Assembly (NCBI RefSeq): GCF_000348785.1
Contig: NC_020520.1
Location: forward strand, 1,240,001 to 1,304,000
Length of the DNA stretch: 64,000 nt
Source: Ilumatobacter coccineus YM16-304
GTDB taxonomy: Bacteria > Actinomycetota > Acidimicrobiia > Acidimicrobiales > Ilumatobacteraceae
Direction: 5' to 3'
Below, one piece after another: positions 9,708 through 18,622 of this stretch. Position numbers and translations under genes: made by a program. How positions within the stretch are numbered: position 1 is the stretch's first letter; every line of letters starts with the position of its first letter. Below the pieces are notes generated by a model. It did no database searches. It saw only the letters and a list, made by a program, of their open reading frames with translations, and had not been told where the DNA came from.

Positions 9708-10079
9708 ATGGAGTTGACCGTTCTCGGAGCCACCGTTCGTCACGCGATCGATCACGTCGAGGTGTTCCCCGCGCCCGACGGGATCTCGACGGTGACGTTC
9801 ACCAACGACGAGCTCAACTCGATGTGCCCCGTCACCGAGCAACCCGACCTGTCGACGGTCGTCATCGAATACACACCCGACGAGTGGTGCATCGAGTCGA
9901 AGAGCCTCAAGCTCTACCTGTGGGGGTTCCGTGACCGCGCCGTGTTCGCCGAAGCGCTGGCGGCCGAGATCGCCGGCGAAGTCATGAACACGGCGAAGCC
10001 GACCGAGGTCACCGTCACGCTCACGCAGCGCCCACGCGGCGGCATCGAAGTGCGCGCCGTCAGCCACCTCACCCGCTGA
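9708..10079 (+). CDS. queF: NADPH-dependent 7-cyano-7-deazaguanine reductase (QueF)
   Basis: A 123-residue unimodular QueF, reducing preQ0 to preQ1 in queuosine biosynthesis. The thioimide-forming cysteine is C40 in MCPVTEQPD, with D47 downstream. The NADPH-binding signature ESKSLK is at 63-68. The length fits the B. subtilis-type short enzyme, not the long E. coli type. No queC, queD, queE or tgt is visible in the window, so it stands alone. The start is 7 nt from TAGCCT (9695-9700), again a leaderless arrangement. Confidence 0.95.
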   Translation: MELTVLGATVRHAIDHVEVFPAPDGISTVTFTNDELNSMCPVTEQPDLSTVVIEYTPDEWCIESKSLKLYLWGFRDRAVFAEALAAEIAGEVMNTAKPTEVTVTLTQRPRGGIEVRAVSHLTR

Positions 10080-10119
10080 GCCCACACGCCGAGAGCGCAC
10101 TCCCGGCGGCCTCGCCGCC

Positions 10120-11175
10120 TCAGGCGTAGGCCGGGCGGATGACGTCGGCGACGAGGGCCCGTCGCTGCTCGATCGGAGCAAACGACGCCATCGCCGCGTT
10201 CTCGGCGATCTGGCACATCTCGGCTCGCGTGAGATCGTGCGCAGTCGCGACCACGGCGAGTTCGCTCGACGGCATCACACCGCTCATCAAGCGGTTGTCG
10301 GTGTTGATCCCGACGTTGAACCCGGCTCGCAGCATCGGCACCAGCGGGTGCGCGTCGATCGACTCGACCGCGCCCACGTGCACGTGGCAGGTCGGCGCCA
10401 TCTCGAGGTGGATCTGCCGGTCGAGCACATGGCGAGCGAGATGGCCCATCGTGCCCGCCGAGAAGTCGATGTCGGCCTGCAGGCGGACTCCGTGGCCGAT
10501 GCGGTGAGCGCCGTGTTCGAGCGCGTTGGCGATCAGCTCGAGATCGGGCGGCTCGCTGGCATGGATCGTGATGTTCTGCTGCGTGCGCCGGGCGAACGCC
10601 AGTGCTTCAGCGTGCAGCGACGGTGGGAACCCGGTTTCGGCACCGGCGAGATCGAAGGCGACGACCTTGTCGTCCCAGTCGCGCATCCGGTCGACGAGCT
10701 GAGCGATCTCGAGCGACCGGTGTTCGGTCCGCATGGCGCACAGGATCGCGTTGACCGTGATCGTGTTGCCGGCGTCGGCCGCGGCGAGTTCGCCGCGTCG
10801 GAATCCGGCGGTGACCGCCGAGACCACATCGGTCAGGTCGAGTCCCAGCTGCTGGTGGAGTTCGGGAGCGAACCGCACCTCGGCGTACACGACCCCGTCG
10901 GCGGCGAGGTCGACGGCAGCCTCGGCGGCCACCCGTTCGATTGCATCGACCTGTTGCATCACTGCGAGCGTGTGCTCGAACGTGGCCAGGTACTGCATGA
11001 GGTCGTTGGAGTCGACCGCGTCGGTGATGATCTGTTGCAACTCGTCGACGTCGGTCGACGGCAGCATCCACCCGATCTCACCCGCGAGCTCGACGAGCGT
11101 GGACGGCCGCAGACCTCCGTCGAGGTGGTCGTGCAGCAGCACCTTCGGGAGGGCGATGGCCACAGCTGGGGTCAC
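10120..11175 (-). CDS. add: Adenosine deaminase (copy 2)
   Basis: A 351-residue adenosine deaminase-family enzyme. Zinc ligands H15 and H17 are in HDHLDGG. HASE replaces the usual HAGE motif, followed by GHGVRL and NTDNRLMS. The GTG start overlaps the stop of the upstream permease gene by 4 nt, placing it as the last cistron of the nucleoside ABC operon. The natural reading is that imported adenosine is deaminated on entry. The copy is clearly diverged from the one at 6493-7575, and the HASE change could mark altered preference (for example other 6-substituted purines), but this is conjecture. A small GGCGGC/GCCGCC hairpin (10105-10119) abuts the stop. Confidence 0.92.
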   Translation of the reverse strand: MTPAVAIALPKVLLHDHLDGGLRPSTLVELAGEIGWMLPSTDVDELQQIITDAVDSNDLMQYLATFEHTLAVMQQVDAIERVAAEAAVDLAADGVVYAEVRFAPELHQQLGLDLTDVVSAVTAGFRRGELAAADAGNTITVNAILCAMRTEHRSLEIAQLVDRMRDWDDKVVAFDLAGAETGFPPSLHAEALAFARRTQQNITIHASEPPDLELIANALEHGAHRIGHGVRLQADIDFSAGTMGHLARHVLDRQIHLEMAPTCHVHVGAVESIDAHPLVPMLRAGFNVGINTDNRLMSGVMPSSELAVVATAHDLTRAEMCQIAENAAMASFAPIEQRRALVADVIRPAYA

Positions 11176-12476
11176 GCGCCGCCCTTGCGGTAGATCTGGC
11201 CGTCGGCGGCGGGCATCCGCAGGTTCTGGCTCATGAACAACAGCACGAGGAGCACCGTGGCGTACGGCATCGTGTTGGGCAACCAGTTGGGTGCCCGATC
11301 GGTCATGAGCCACCAGATCAACGTGCCGCTCGCCAGCACACCGGCGATGATCGCGTCGGTCCGCTTCTGCTGCTTGATCGACCAGGCCAGCATGCCGAAC
11401 AGCGCGATGGCGATGACGAGCAGCAGCGAGTGCGTGCCGAGGCCTTCGGAGTCGCGCAACGCGAGCACGAACGGATAGCCGAACAGGAGCGAGCCGACCG
11501 CGAGGCCGGCCGGACGCCAGTTGCCGAAGATCAGGGCAGCGAGGCCGATGAAGCCGCGCCCCTGTGTCTGTCCTTCGCGGAACACGTTGGAGAGCTCCAT
11601 GGCGATGAAGCCGCCGGCGAGGCCGGCCATGGCGCCGCTGATGATGACACCGATGTACTTGTGCTTGTAGATGTCGACGCCGAGGCTCTCACCGGCTTCG
11701 GGACGCTCACCGCAGATGCGGATACGCAGACCGATGCGTGTGCGCCACAGCATCCAACCGCTCAGCGGGACGAGTGCGAACGCGATCACCGTGTACAGCG
11801 ACAGTTGGGTGACGAAGCCTTCGAGCACTCCGGCGAGGTCGGAGATGAAGAAGATGTCGGCGTCGTCGATGTTGGCGAGCAGTCCGTCGTTTCCCGACAG
11901 CACCGGGACGTTGATCTTCGGCAGACCGCCGGCGCGAGGCGACTGGGTGATCGAGCCACCCTGCCAGTCGCTGAACACCTGGTCGGACATGAACCGGGCC
12001 ATACCGGGCGCCAGGATGTTGATCGCCACACCGGAGATGATGTGATCGACGCCGAAGCTCACGGTGGCGACCGCATGGAGGAGTCCACCGAGGGCGCCAC
12101 CGGCGGCGGCGCACAGAATGCCGGCCCACGGCGACCCGAAGTTGACCGTGCCCCACGCACCGAACCAGGTGCCGAGGACCATCATTCCTTCGAGGCCGAT
12201 GTTGACGATGCCGGCACGCTCGGAGAACAGGCCGCCGAGGCCGGCGAGCAGGATCGGCACCGCGAAGCGGAGCATGGCGCCCGAGGTGCCCGGGTCGGTC
12301 AGGACGGTCGTGTCGTCGCCGCCGAAGGTCTGGACGGTGGAGAGCAGCAGCACACCGAAGGCCGCCAAAATCATCCAGCGGAACGCAGCGGGGAGGGCGA
12401 CGTACTTGGCGAGCAGCGTCGACTTCGTCGGCTCGGGCGTGTCGCTCGCCGACGGAGTGGTGAGCACGTCGGTCAT
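11172..12476 (-). CDS. Nucleoside ABC transporter permease (second permease)
   Basis: A 434-residue integral membrane permease of the BPD_transp_2/branched-chain type, as in NupQ/BmpC-like nucleoside importers. About ten hydrophobic segments are visible. The conserved ...RAGIVNIGLEGMM... stretch near residue 110 and the EAA-like GERPEAGESLGVD loop near residue 260 mark it as the RbsC/NupQ class. Its stop overlaps the add start, and its start overlaps the stop of the other permease gene by 4 nt, so translation of the operon is tightly coupled. The N-terminal ~25 residues are a hydrophilic extension. Confidence 0.9.
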   Translation of the reverse strand: MTDVLTTPSASDTPEPTKSTLLAKYVALPAAFRWMILAAFGVLLLSTVQTFGGDDTTVLTDPGTSGAMLRFAVPILLAGLGGLFSERAGIVNIGLEGMMVLGTWFGAWGTVNFGSPWAGILCAAAGGALGGLLHAVATVSFGVDHIISGVAINILAPGMARFMSDQVFSDWQGGSITQSPRAGGLPKINVPVLSGNDGLLANIDDADIFFISDLAGVLEGFVTQLSLYTVIAFALVPLSGWMLWRTRIGLRIRICGERPEAGESLGVDIYKHKYIGVIISGAMAGLAGGFIAMELSNVFREGQTQGRGFIGLAALIFGNWRPAGLAVGSLLFGYPFVLALRDSEGLGTHSLLLVIAIALFGMLAWSIKQQKRTDAIIAGVLASGTLIWWLMTDRAPNWLPNTMPYATVLLVLLFMSQNLRMPAADGQIYRKGGA

Positions 12477-13615
12477 GATTCGCCTCCTGCCATCGCCGCG
12501 ACGGTGGGCATTCGTTCGGTCGCCTCGGCGGCCGACTGCGCTTCGTCACGTTCCTTGATCCGGCGGACGACCTCGTAGGCGACCACGGCGCTGAGCACGA
12601 TGATGCCCTTCATGATCTCGACGATCTCGGGTGTGGCGTTGCCGGTGATCTGCAAGATGCCCGACGACGAGTTGAGGAAGCCGAACAGCAGCGCTCCGAC
12701 GGCGATCCCGGCAGGGTTGTTGCGTCCGAGCAGGGCGACCGCGATGCCGTTGAAGCCCAGCCCCTGGATGAAGCTCTGGTCGTACTTGAAGCGTTCGCTG
12801 AGGACCTCGACCATGCCGACGAGTCCGGCGATCGCACCCGACAGCAGCATGGCGTACATGACCATGCGCTTGGGCGGCACACCACCGGCGCGAGCCGCGA
12901 GCGGGTTGAATCCGCTGGCACGGAAGTCGTAGCCCACGCGCGTGCGGTTGATGAACAGGTGATAGCCGACGCCGACGATGGCGGCGATGAGCAACACGCC
13001 GGTCAGTTCGCGGCCCTTGCTCACGTCACGGGTGAAGATCTCAAGGATGCCGTTGAGGTTCGGGAGGTGGCCCGACTCGTCGATCGGGGTCGTGCCCGAG
13101 TTGGTGGCTCCGGTGTCGTCGGCCCATTCGCGGATCAGCCAGGCGATGATGCCACCGACCGCGATGAAGTTGAGCATGATCGTCGAGATGACCTCGTTGA
13201 TCCCGCGGCTGACCTTGAGCGCACCGGCCAGCCCGGCCCAGGCCGATCCGACGAACATGCCGACGAACAAGATGAGTGCGACGTGGAGCGGTGCCGGAAG
13301 CCCGGCGAAGTAGCCGCCCGCTGCCGCAGCGAAGAACGAAGCCAGCAGGTACTGACCCTCGACGCCGATGTTGAACAGGTTCATCCGGAAGCCGATCGCC
13401 GCGGCGATACCGGAGATGTAGAGCGGGGTCGCCGAGTTGAGGATGTCGACGAAGGTCTCGAGACGGCTCGCGTTCTCGAGCATGTCGAAGTACGCGGCGA
13501 ACGGGTTGTTTCCGGAGACGACCAGGACGATCGACGACAGCAACACGGCGAAGAACACCGCCGCCACCGGCGCTCCGATCGACAGCAGAATTCGGCGAAG
13601 TCGTGGATTGTTCAT
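12473..13615 (-). CDS. Nucleoside ABC transporter permease (first permease)
   Basis: A 380-residue permease paralogous to the following one. It has a hydrophobic N-terminal helix, a long extracytoplasmic loop around residues 170-210, and an FRASGFNPLAARAGGV cytoplasmic EAA-like loop near residue 240 that should contact the ATPase. It shares the LFNIGVEGQYLL motif with NupP/RbsC-type permeases. With its neighbour it would form the heteromeric channel. It ends in a hydrophilic tail. It lies about 40 bp downstream of the ATPase gene. Confidence 0.9.
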   Translation of the reverse strand: MNNPRLRRILLSIGAPVAAVFFAVLLSSIVLVVSGNNPFAAYFDMLENASRLETFVDILNSATPLYISGIAAAIGFRMNLFNIGVEGQYLLASFFAAAAGGYFAGLPAPLHVALILFVGMFVGSAWAGLAGALKVSRGINEVISTIMLNFIAVGGIIAWLIREWADDTGATNSGTTPIDESGHLPNLNGILEIFTRDVSKGRELTGVLLIAAIVGVGYHLFINRTRVGYDFRASGFNPLAARAGGVPPKRMVMYAMLLSGAIAGLVGMVEVLSERFKYDQSFIQGLGFNGIAVALLGRNNPAGIAVGALLFGFLNSSSGILQITGNATPEIVEIMKGIIVLSAVVAYEVVRRIKERDEAQSAAEATERMPTVAAMAGGES

Positions 13616-13655
13616 GATGTGGCTCTTCTGGTCGTCGTCGGCAGGGACAGGGTGT

Positions 13656-15182
13656 TCATGCGTCGGCTCCTTCGCTGTGCGAGCCGGTCATGTGGGCGCC
13701 GAGGTCACGGGGCGTGACGTCGTTGGGGTCGAGGGTGGCGACGAGGCGACCGCGGAACATCACCACGATCGTGTCGGACAGGCCGATCAACTCGTCGAGG
13801 TCGGCGGAGATGAGCAGCGTGGCGAGGCCGGCGGCTCGGGCGTTGCGGAGGTGTTCCCACACCGCCGCTTGTGCGCCGACGTCGATACCTCGGGTCGGAT
13901 GCGAGGCGATGAGCAACCTCGGATCGGACATGATCTCGCGTCCGAGGATCAGCTTCTGCTGGTTGCCGCCCGACAGCGCATGGGCCGACACGTCGACGTT
14001 TGGCGTGCGCACGTCGTAGATCTCGCGGATGCGTTCGGTGTTCGATCGTGAACCCTCCCGGTCGATCCAGATCCCCTTCGCGTACGGCGGCTGCGTCTGG
14101 TGGCCGAGCGCGGCGTTCTCCCACAGCGGGGCGTTGAGGAGGAGTCCCTCGGAGTGTCGGTCTTGCGGCACGTACGCCACCCCGGCTTCGCGGCGCTCGC
14201 GGACCGACCAGTCGTCGATGCGCTCGCCACCGAGCGACACCGTTCCACGGGCCGGTTCGAGCATGCCCATGATCGCCGACACGAGTTCGTGTTGGCCGTT
14301 GCCTTCGACACCGGCGATGCCGACGATCTCGCCGCGGCGGATGTCGAGCGACACGTTGTCGACGACCGGGCGTTCGTCGGCATCGAGCACCGTGACGTCG
14401 CTGACCGACAGCATGACCTCGTCGGTGACGGTCGAGTCGGTGGTGTCGGGGGTGGGGAGTTCGGAGCCGACCATCAGTTCGGCGAGATCGCCGGCGGTGA
14501 CGTCGTTCGGGTCGACCGTGGCGATGGTGCGACCCTGGCGCAGCACGGTGATCGAGTCGGCGATCTCGAGGACTTCGTCGAGCTTGTGGTCGATGAAGAG
14601 GATCGTGGCGCCGTTGGCCTTGAGCTCGCGCATGTTGCGGAACAGTTCTTCGACCTCCTGTGGCACGAGCACGGCGGTCGGTTCGTCGAGGATCAGGATC
14701 TCGGCACCGCGGAACAGCACCTTGATGATCTCGACGCGCTGGCGCTCGCCGACCTCGAGGGTCTCGACCAGGTCGTCGGGGTCGATGGTGAGGCCGTACG
14801 CCTCGCCGACCTCGTCGAAGTGCGAGCGGGCTTCCTTGAAGTCGATGACGCCGCCCGACTTGACCGGCTCGGAGCCGAGGATGACGTTCTCGAGCACCGT
14901 GAGCTGTTCGGCGAGCATGAAGTGCTGGTGCACCATGCCGATGCCCAGTTCGATCGCCTCGCTCGGCGAATCGAGGTGGACTTCCTTGCCGTCGACGAGC
15001 ATGCGGCCCTCGTCGGGCGCCTGCATGCCGTACAGCATCTTCATCAACGTCGACTTGCCGGCGCCGTTCTCGCCGCAGATGGCGTGGATCTCTCCACGCT
15101 CGACGGTGAGGTTGACGTTGTCGTTGGCGATGACGCCGGGAAAGCGCTTGGTGATTCCGATCAGCTCGATGGCTGCACTCAC
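13656..15182 (-). CDS. Nucleoside ABC transporter ATP-binding protein (two ABC domains)
   Basis: A 508-residue fused ABC ATPase energising nucleoside uptake. The first half has a normal Walker A (GENGAGKST, 37-45). Both halves carry signature regions: an LEVGERQRVEI variant in the first, LSGGNQQKLI in the second. The second Walker A is degenerate (GVEGNGQHEL), as is usual for the NupO/RbsA/MglA class in which one site is catalytically weak. A strong hairpin between this gene and the upstream BMP gene should lower its expression relative to the binding protein. Confidence 0.94.
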   Translation of the reverse strand: MSAAIELIGITKRFPGVIANDNVNLTVERGEIHAICGENGAGKSTLMKMLYGMQAPDEGRMLVDGKEVHLDSPSEAIELGIGMVHQHFMLAEQLTVLENVILGSEPVKSGGVIDFKEARSHFDEVGEAYGLTIDPDDLVETLEVGERQRVEIIKVLFRGAEILILDEPTAVLVPQEVEELFRNMRELKANGATILFIDHKLDEVLEIADSITVLRQGRTIATVDPNDVTAGDLAELMVGSELPTPDTTDSTVTDEVMLSVSDVTVLDADERPVVDNVSLDIRRGEIVGIAGVEGNGQHELVSAIMGMLEPARGTVSLGGERIDDWSVRERREAGVAYVPQDRHSEGLLLNAPLWENAALGHQTQPPYAKGIWIDREGSRSNTERIREIYDVRTPNVDVSAHALSGGNQQKLILGREIMSDPRLLIASHPTRGIDVGAQAAVWEHLRNARAAGLATLLISADLDELIGLSDTIVVMFRGRLVATLDPNDVTPRDLGAHMTGSHSEGADA

Positions 15183-15194
15183 GTGGTGGGCTCC

Positions 15195-15301
15195 GTTACT
15201 CGATGAGAACTCGACAGAAAACGACGAGAGCGGGACCGGAGGACCGGCCCCGCTCTCAACGGACAGTAGTGAATCTTCGGACCTTGGTGTTACTCGATGA
15301 G
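15195..15301. repeat. 13-bp direct repeat flanking the bmp terminator
   Basis: GTTACTCGATGAG occurs at 15195-15207 and again at 15289-15301, 94 bp apart. The copies bracket the hairpin at 15226-15257. This could be a remnant of local duplication, a recombination scar or a paired binding site; nothing else identifies it. Confidence 0.5.
15226..15257 (-). terminator. Intergenic intrinsic terminator/attenuating hairpin after the BMP gene
   Basis: A 14-bp stem (15226-15239 with 15244-15257, one mismatch, loop AGGA) lies downstream of the BMP lipoprotein stop. On the minus strand it is followed by a short T-rich stretch (CGTTTTC). It is placed between the binding-protein gene and the ATPase gene. 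This is the common arrangement that allows excess periplasmic or lipoprotein binding protein over membrane components through partial termination. Confidence 0.7.
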
Positions 15302-15326
15302 GCCCGGACTCACCGTGTGCGGGTGA

Positions 15327-16478
15327 TCAGGCTTCGGGCGTCGTCGGGACGACGATGTCGCCGGCGACGATCTGTGCCTTGAAGTCTTCGAGCTGATCGA
15401 CGATGTCGTCGATGAAGCCACCCGTGGTCGAGTAGCCGACGCCGTCGAGCGAGAGGTCGTACACCACGTTGCCAGCGGCGAACTCGCCCTTGGCCTGGGT
15501 GTTGACGATCTCGAACACTGCGGTGTCGACACGCTTGATCATGGACGTGAGGACGTATTCCTGCACGGCCGCGTCAACGGTGTTGTACTGATCGGAGTCG
15601 ACGCCGATGCCCCAGACCTTCGAGCCACTGGCTTCGGAGGCTTCCTTGGCGGCTTCGAACAGACCGGCACCCGAACCACCAGCTGCGTGGTAGATGATGT
15701 CGGCGCCACCGTCGTAGAACGACAGGGCGATCTCCTTGGCACGGTCAGGTGCGAAGAAGCCGTCGAAGTCAGGAGCTTCGGTGATGTACTGGCTCTGGAT
15801 GACGATGTCGGGGTTGACGGCCTTGGCGCCAGCCTCGAAACCTGCTTCGAACTTCTCGATGAGACCGAAGCCAGCAACGCCACCGATGAAGCCGATGTTG
15901 CCGCTCTCGCTCTTGAGTGCCGCAGCGGCACCCACGAGGAACGAACCCTGCTCTTCAGCGAAGGTCAGGCCTGCGCAGTTGTCACAGCGGGGAACGCCAC
16001 CGTTGTCGAAGTCGAGCATCGCATCGTCGATGACGGCGAAGTTGACGTCGGGGTTGTCGGCAGCAGCGGCGACGGTGTCGTCCGCGAACAGGAAGCCGAC
16101 GCCGATGACGAGGTCGTTCGAGTCGGCCTGGAGCTGCAGGAGCTCCGGACGGTCGGAGCCGTCGGCGTTCGGGACGAGCTCGGAAGCGGTGATGCCGATC
16201 TCGGCGGCCGCACGCTCGATGCCTTCGGCAGCCGAGTCGTTGAACGACTGGTCGCCGCGGCCACCGATGTCGTAGGTGAGGCCGACGCCGAAGTCGCCCG
16301 AGGCGACTTCTTCGCTCGGCTCTTCTTCCATCGCTTCTTCTTCGGCGGGTGCTTCTTCAGCAGGCGCTTCGTCTTCGGTTTCGGCGGGCTCGTCTGCCGG
16401 CTCGTCGTCGCTGCCACAGGCTGCGAATCCGAGAGCGGCGACAACACCGAATGCAAGCAGGTTCTTGCTCTTGTTCAT
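15327..16478 (-). CDS. BMP-family nucleoside-binding lipoprotein
   Basis: A 383-residue substrate-binding lipoprotein of the Bmp/Med/PnrA family, first gene of the nucleoside ABC operon. The signal peptide ends in a lipobox with C21 (GFAAC). A very acidic Glu/Ala/Pro linker to about residue 60 precedes the periplasmic-binding fold. The fold opens with FGVGLTYDIGGRGDQSFNDSA, a hallmark of purine nucleoside-binding proteins, and later has GGVAGFGLIEKFEAGF. The start at 16478 is favoured over an upstream ATG-less extension by GAAGGGG a few bases upstream, a real Shine-Dalgarno sequence unlike most genes here. It is divergent from the DUF459 gene. Confidence 0.93.
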   Translation of the reverse strand: MNKSKNLLAFGVVAALGFAACGSDDEPADEPAETEDEAPAEEAPAEEEAMEEEPSEEVASGDFGVGLTYDIGGRGDQSFNDSAAEGIERAAAEIGITASELVPNADGSDRPELLQLQADSNDLVIGVGFLFADDTVAAAADNPDVNFAVIDDAMLDFDNGGVPRCDNCAGLTFAEEQGSFLVGAAAALKSESGNIGFIGGVAGFGLIEKFEAGFEAGAKAVNPDIVIQSQYITEAPDFDGFFAPDRAKEIALSFYDGGADIIYHAAGGSGAGLFEAAKEASEASGSKVWGIGVDSDQYNTVDAAVQEYVLTSMIKRVDTAVFEIVNTQAKGEFAAGNVVYDLSLDGVGYSTTGGFIDDIVDQLEDFKAQIVAGDIVVPTTPEA

Positions 16479-16500
16479 GTTCTCCCCTTCAGAGTTGTGC

Positions 16501-16540
16501 TCCGGTTTGCACCGGATGTTCACGTGAACCCACAAAGCTA
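16501..16540 (-). promoter_or_regulatory. Promoter/operator region of the nucleoside ABC operon
   Basis: On the minus strand a TAGCTT box (16535-16540) is followed by a perfect 12-bp palindrome GTTCACGTGAAC (16518-16529). A perfect TCCGGT/ACCGGA inverted repeat (16501-16516) sits in the 5' leader. The palindrome would cover the transcription start, so a repressor site is plausible. No good -35 element is seen. The regulator is not identified. Confidence 0.45.
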
Positions 16541-16698
16541 CCCGCTGGTAAGTGAGCTGTGGGGCGCGATGTGACCATCGTCGACCGGCGGAGAGCGTGG
16601 GCGAGGTACGAAAATGGTGCCGGTTTCGCTGACACGAGATGCCCCGCCGAGCGACGATGCCGTCGCTCGGCGCTCACCGACTCCTATCGTGGTCCCGG

Positions 16699-17724
16699 AT
16701 GGCTTCGTCGTCACGCCCCCCAACGCGCCGCAAACCCGTGAGCCAGCAACGGTTCTGGGTGCGCCGACTCGGCGCGCTCGGCGTGGTCGGGATCGTCTGC
16801 TACGCGCTCGTCCAGGCGATCGCATCGTCGTTCGGCGGCGACGACGAGCGTCTGGTCGTCGGAGCTCCCGAGCCCGCTGGCGTGGTCACCTGCACCGACG
16901 GTGACGCCGACTGTTCACCGATCGGTGACGAGGCCGAAACGTTGGCGGCGGGTTCGACCGTCGTCGACCCCTTCGACGACGCGGTCGATCCGGTCGCGAC
17001 CTCGACGACCACGACCACCGAGCCGCAACCGGAGAACACCGGCCCGCCCGCCCCCGACAACAAGGCGAAGGTCTACATCGTCGGCGACTCCGACGCCGGC
17101 ACGTTCGGCCCGTATCTCGAGAAGTTGCTCGACGGCACGCTCATCGTCGACACCGAACTCAACTACGTCGTGTCGTCGGGCCTCGCTCGCCCCGACTTCT
17201 TCAACTGGCCGAACGAACTCACCGCCAAGGTGCCCGAGGTCGATCCCGACATCATCGTCGTCACGTTCGGCGGCAACGATTCGCAGGGGCTCTCGCTGCC
17301 GCAGGACGAGTTGGAGTTCATCATCGGTGACCCGGTGACGAACGAGGCCGAGTGGTCGGAGGAGTACCAGCGCCGTGCCGGCGAGGTGATGGACATCCTG
17401 CTCGAGCAGACCGAGCACGTGATCTGGGTGGGTATCCCGAACGACGACAGCCCGGAGGTGACCGAACGCCTGGCGATCCAGGACCGCGCAGCCAAGGCGG
17501 CTGCCGCGGATCGCCCCGACGTCGTGTTCGTCGACACGTGGAAGCGGTTCTCGGGTCGGGATGGCGGCTGGGCCGAGTTCGTCGTCGACCCGCGGGACAA
17601 CGTCGGCAAAGACGTGCGGGCCGACGACGGCTTCCATCTCAACACCAACGGCGCCGAGATCCTCGCCATCGACATCGCCGTCGAGGTGCAGGAAGCACTG
17701 CGCGAGCTCGGCGCCAACATCTGA
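16699..17724 (+). CDS. Membrane-anchored SGNH hydrolase-like protein (DUF459 type)
   Basis: A 341-residue protein with a basic N-terminus, one transmembrane segment at about residues 22-40 and a Thr/Pro-rich linker. An extracytoplasmic SGNH-fold domain follows. Block I reads GDSD at 129-132 with S131 as presumed nucleophile. GGND is at 191-194, and the Asp-His pair is D310/H313 in DGFHLN. This matches the DUF459 group, often linked to cell-envelope polysaccharide modification. The start at 16699 is chosen because TATCGT (16685-16690) lies 8 nt upstream; an in-frame start 60 bp further up has no such support. Substrate unknown. Confidence 0.78.
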   Translation: MASSSRPPTRRKPVSQQRFWVRRLGALGVVGIVCYALVQAIASSFGGDDERLVVGAPEPAGVVTCTDGDADCSPIGDEAETLAAGSTVVDPFDDAVDPVATSTTTTTEPQPENTGPPAPDNKAKVYIVGDSDAGTFGPYLEKLLDGTLIVDTELNYVVSSGLARPDFFNWPNELTAKVPEVDPDIIVVTFGGNDSQGLSLPQDELEFIIGDPVTNEAEWSEEYQRRAGEVMDILLEQTEHVIWVGIPNDDSPEVTERLAIQDRAAKAAAADRPDVVFVDTWKRFSGRDGGWAEFVVDPRDNVGKDVRADDGFHLNTNGAEILAIDIAVEVQEALRELGANI

Positions 17725-17773
17725 CGCGCCGTTCTTCTCTGCGCTGAACTTCGACGCGTTCGCGCTCAGCTGG

Positions 17774-18544
17774 TCACTGTGACTTGCCGCGTGCTCTGAT
17801 CGCTTCGCGTCGGGCGGCGACCTTCGCCGGGTCGAACTGTGCTCGGCTCCAGGCGCGGCCGTCACGAGCCTCGGTTTCCCAACCGTCGTCGTTCTTGGCG
17901 ATCGAGGCGTAGGTCTCGCGGATCTGGCGCACGCCATCTTGCTCGTTGCCGATGATGTCGGCGGCGATCTGGCGGGTGAACGGGATCAGGTCGTCGTGGG
18001 CCACGACGTGGTTGACGAGGCCGAATCGCAGGGCTTCGTCGGCGTCCATGAAGTTGCCGGTGAAGCTCATCTCTCGGGCGCGACGGATGCCGATCGCCTC
18101 GGGCAGCAGCACGGTGAGCCCCCAACCGGGCATGACCCCCACACGCGAGTGGGTGTCGCCGAACTTAGCGCGTTCGCTGGCGATCAGGAAGTCACAGTTG
18201 AGTGCGAGTTCGAACCCACCGGTGATGGCGACACCGTTGATCGCACCGATCAGCGGCTTGGTGAGTTTCGGGAACGGGCCGCGCGAGCCGTCGCCCCCGT
18301 CGTTGCCGGCGCCGAGGTTGCCGCCGGTCGAGCCCAGTTCTTTCAGATCGAGGCCCGCGGTGAACGCCGGATCGGCGCCGGTGAGGATGATGACGTCGAC
18401 GTCGTCGTTTCGCTCGGCGGCGTTCATGTGCTCGGGGATCAGTCGGAGCACCTCGCTCGACAGGGCGTTGCGCGCCTCGGGTCGATTGATCGTGATGGTC
18501 GCGATTCGGTCGGACACGTCGAGCAGGACCACGTCTTCAGCCAT
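17774..18544 (-). CDS. Enoyl-CoA hydratase/isomerase family protein
   Basis: A 256-residue crotonase-fold protein. The CoA-binding and oxyanion-hole motifs are present: AFTAGLDLKEL near residue 65, and AINGVAITGGFELALNCDF near 105, which retains the first glutamate (in FELA). The second catalytic glutamate found in true hydratases (GQPE...IPG) is replaced: the aligned stretch reads GDTHSRVGVMPGWG. The activity may therefore be isomerase, hydrolase or decarboxylase rather than plain hydration. It converges on the DUF459 gene and is not accompanied by other beta-oxidation genes here. Confidence 0.88.
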   Translation of the reverse strand: MAEDVVLLDVSDRIATITINRPEARNALSSEVLRLIPEHMNAAERNDDVDVIILTGADPAFTAGLDLKELGSTGGNLGAGNDGGDGSRGPFPKLTKPLIGAINGVAITGGFELALNCDFLIASERAKFGDTHSRVGVMPGWGLTVLLPEAIGIRRAREMSFTGNFMDADEALRFGLVNHVVAHDDLIPFTRQIAADIIGNEQDGVRQIRETYASIAKNDDGWETEARDGRAWSRAQFDPAKVAARREAIRARGKSQ

Positions 18545-18622
18545 CGGCCCAGTCTGGCCGAGTCGGTCGGGCGCGCTCGCACTGCGCCTCGACCGCGAGC
18601 CGGATGAAGCCAAACGTCGGAG

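Noticed and set aside
16518-16529. Possible parS centromere site (contains TTCACGTGAA)
   Set aside because: Only the inner ten bases agree with the parS consensus; the outer bases differ, and no parAB or origin genes are present.
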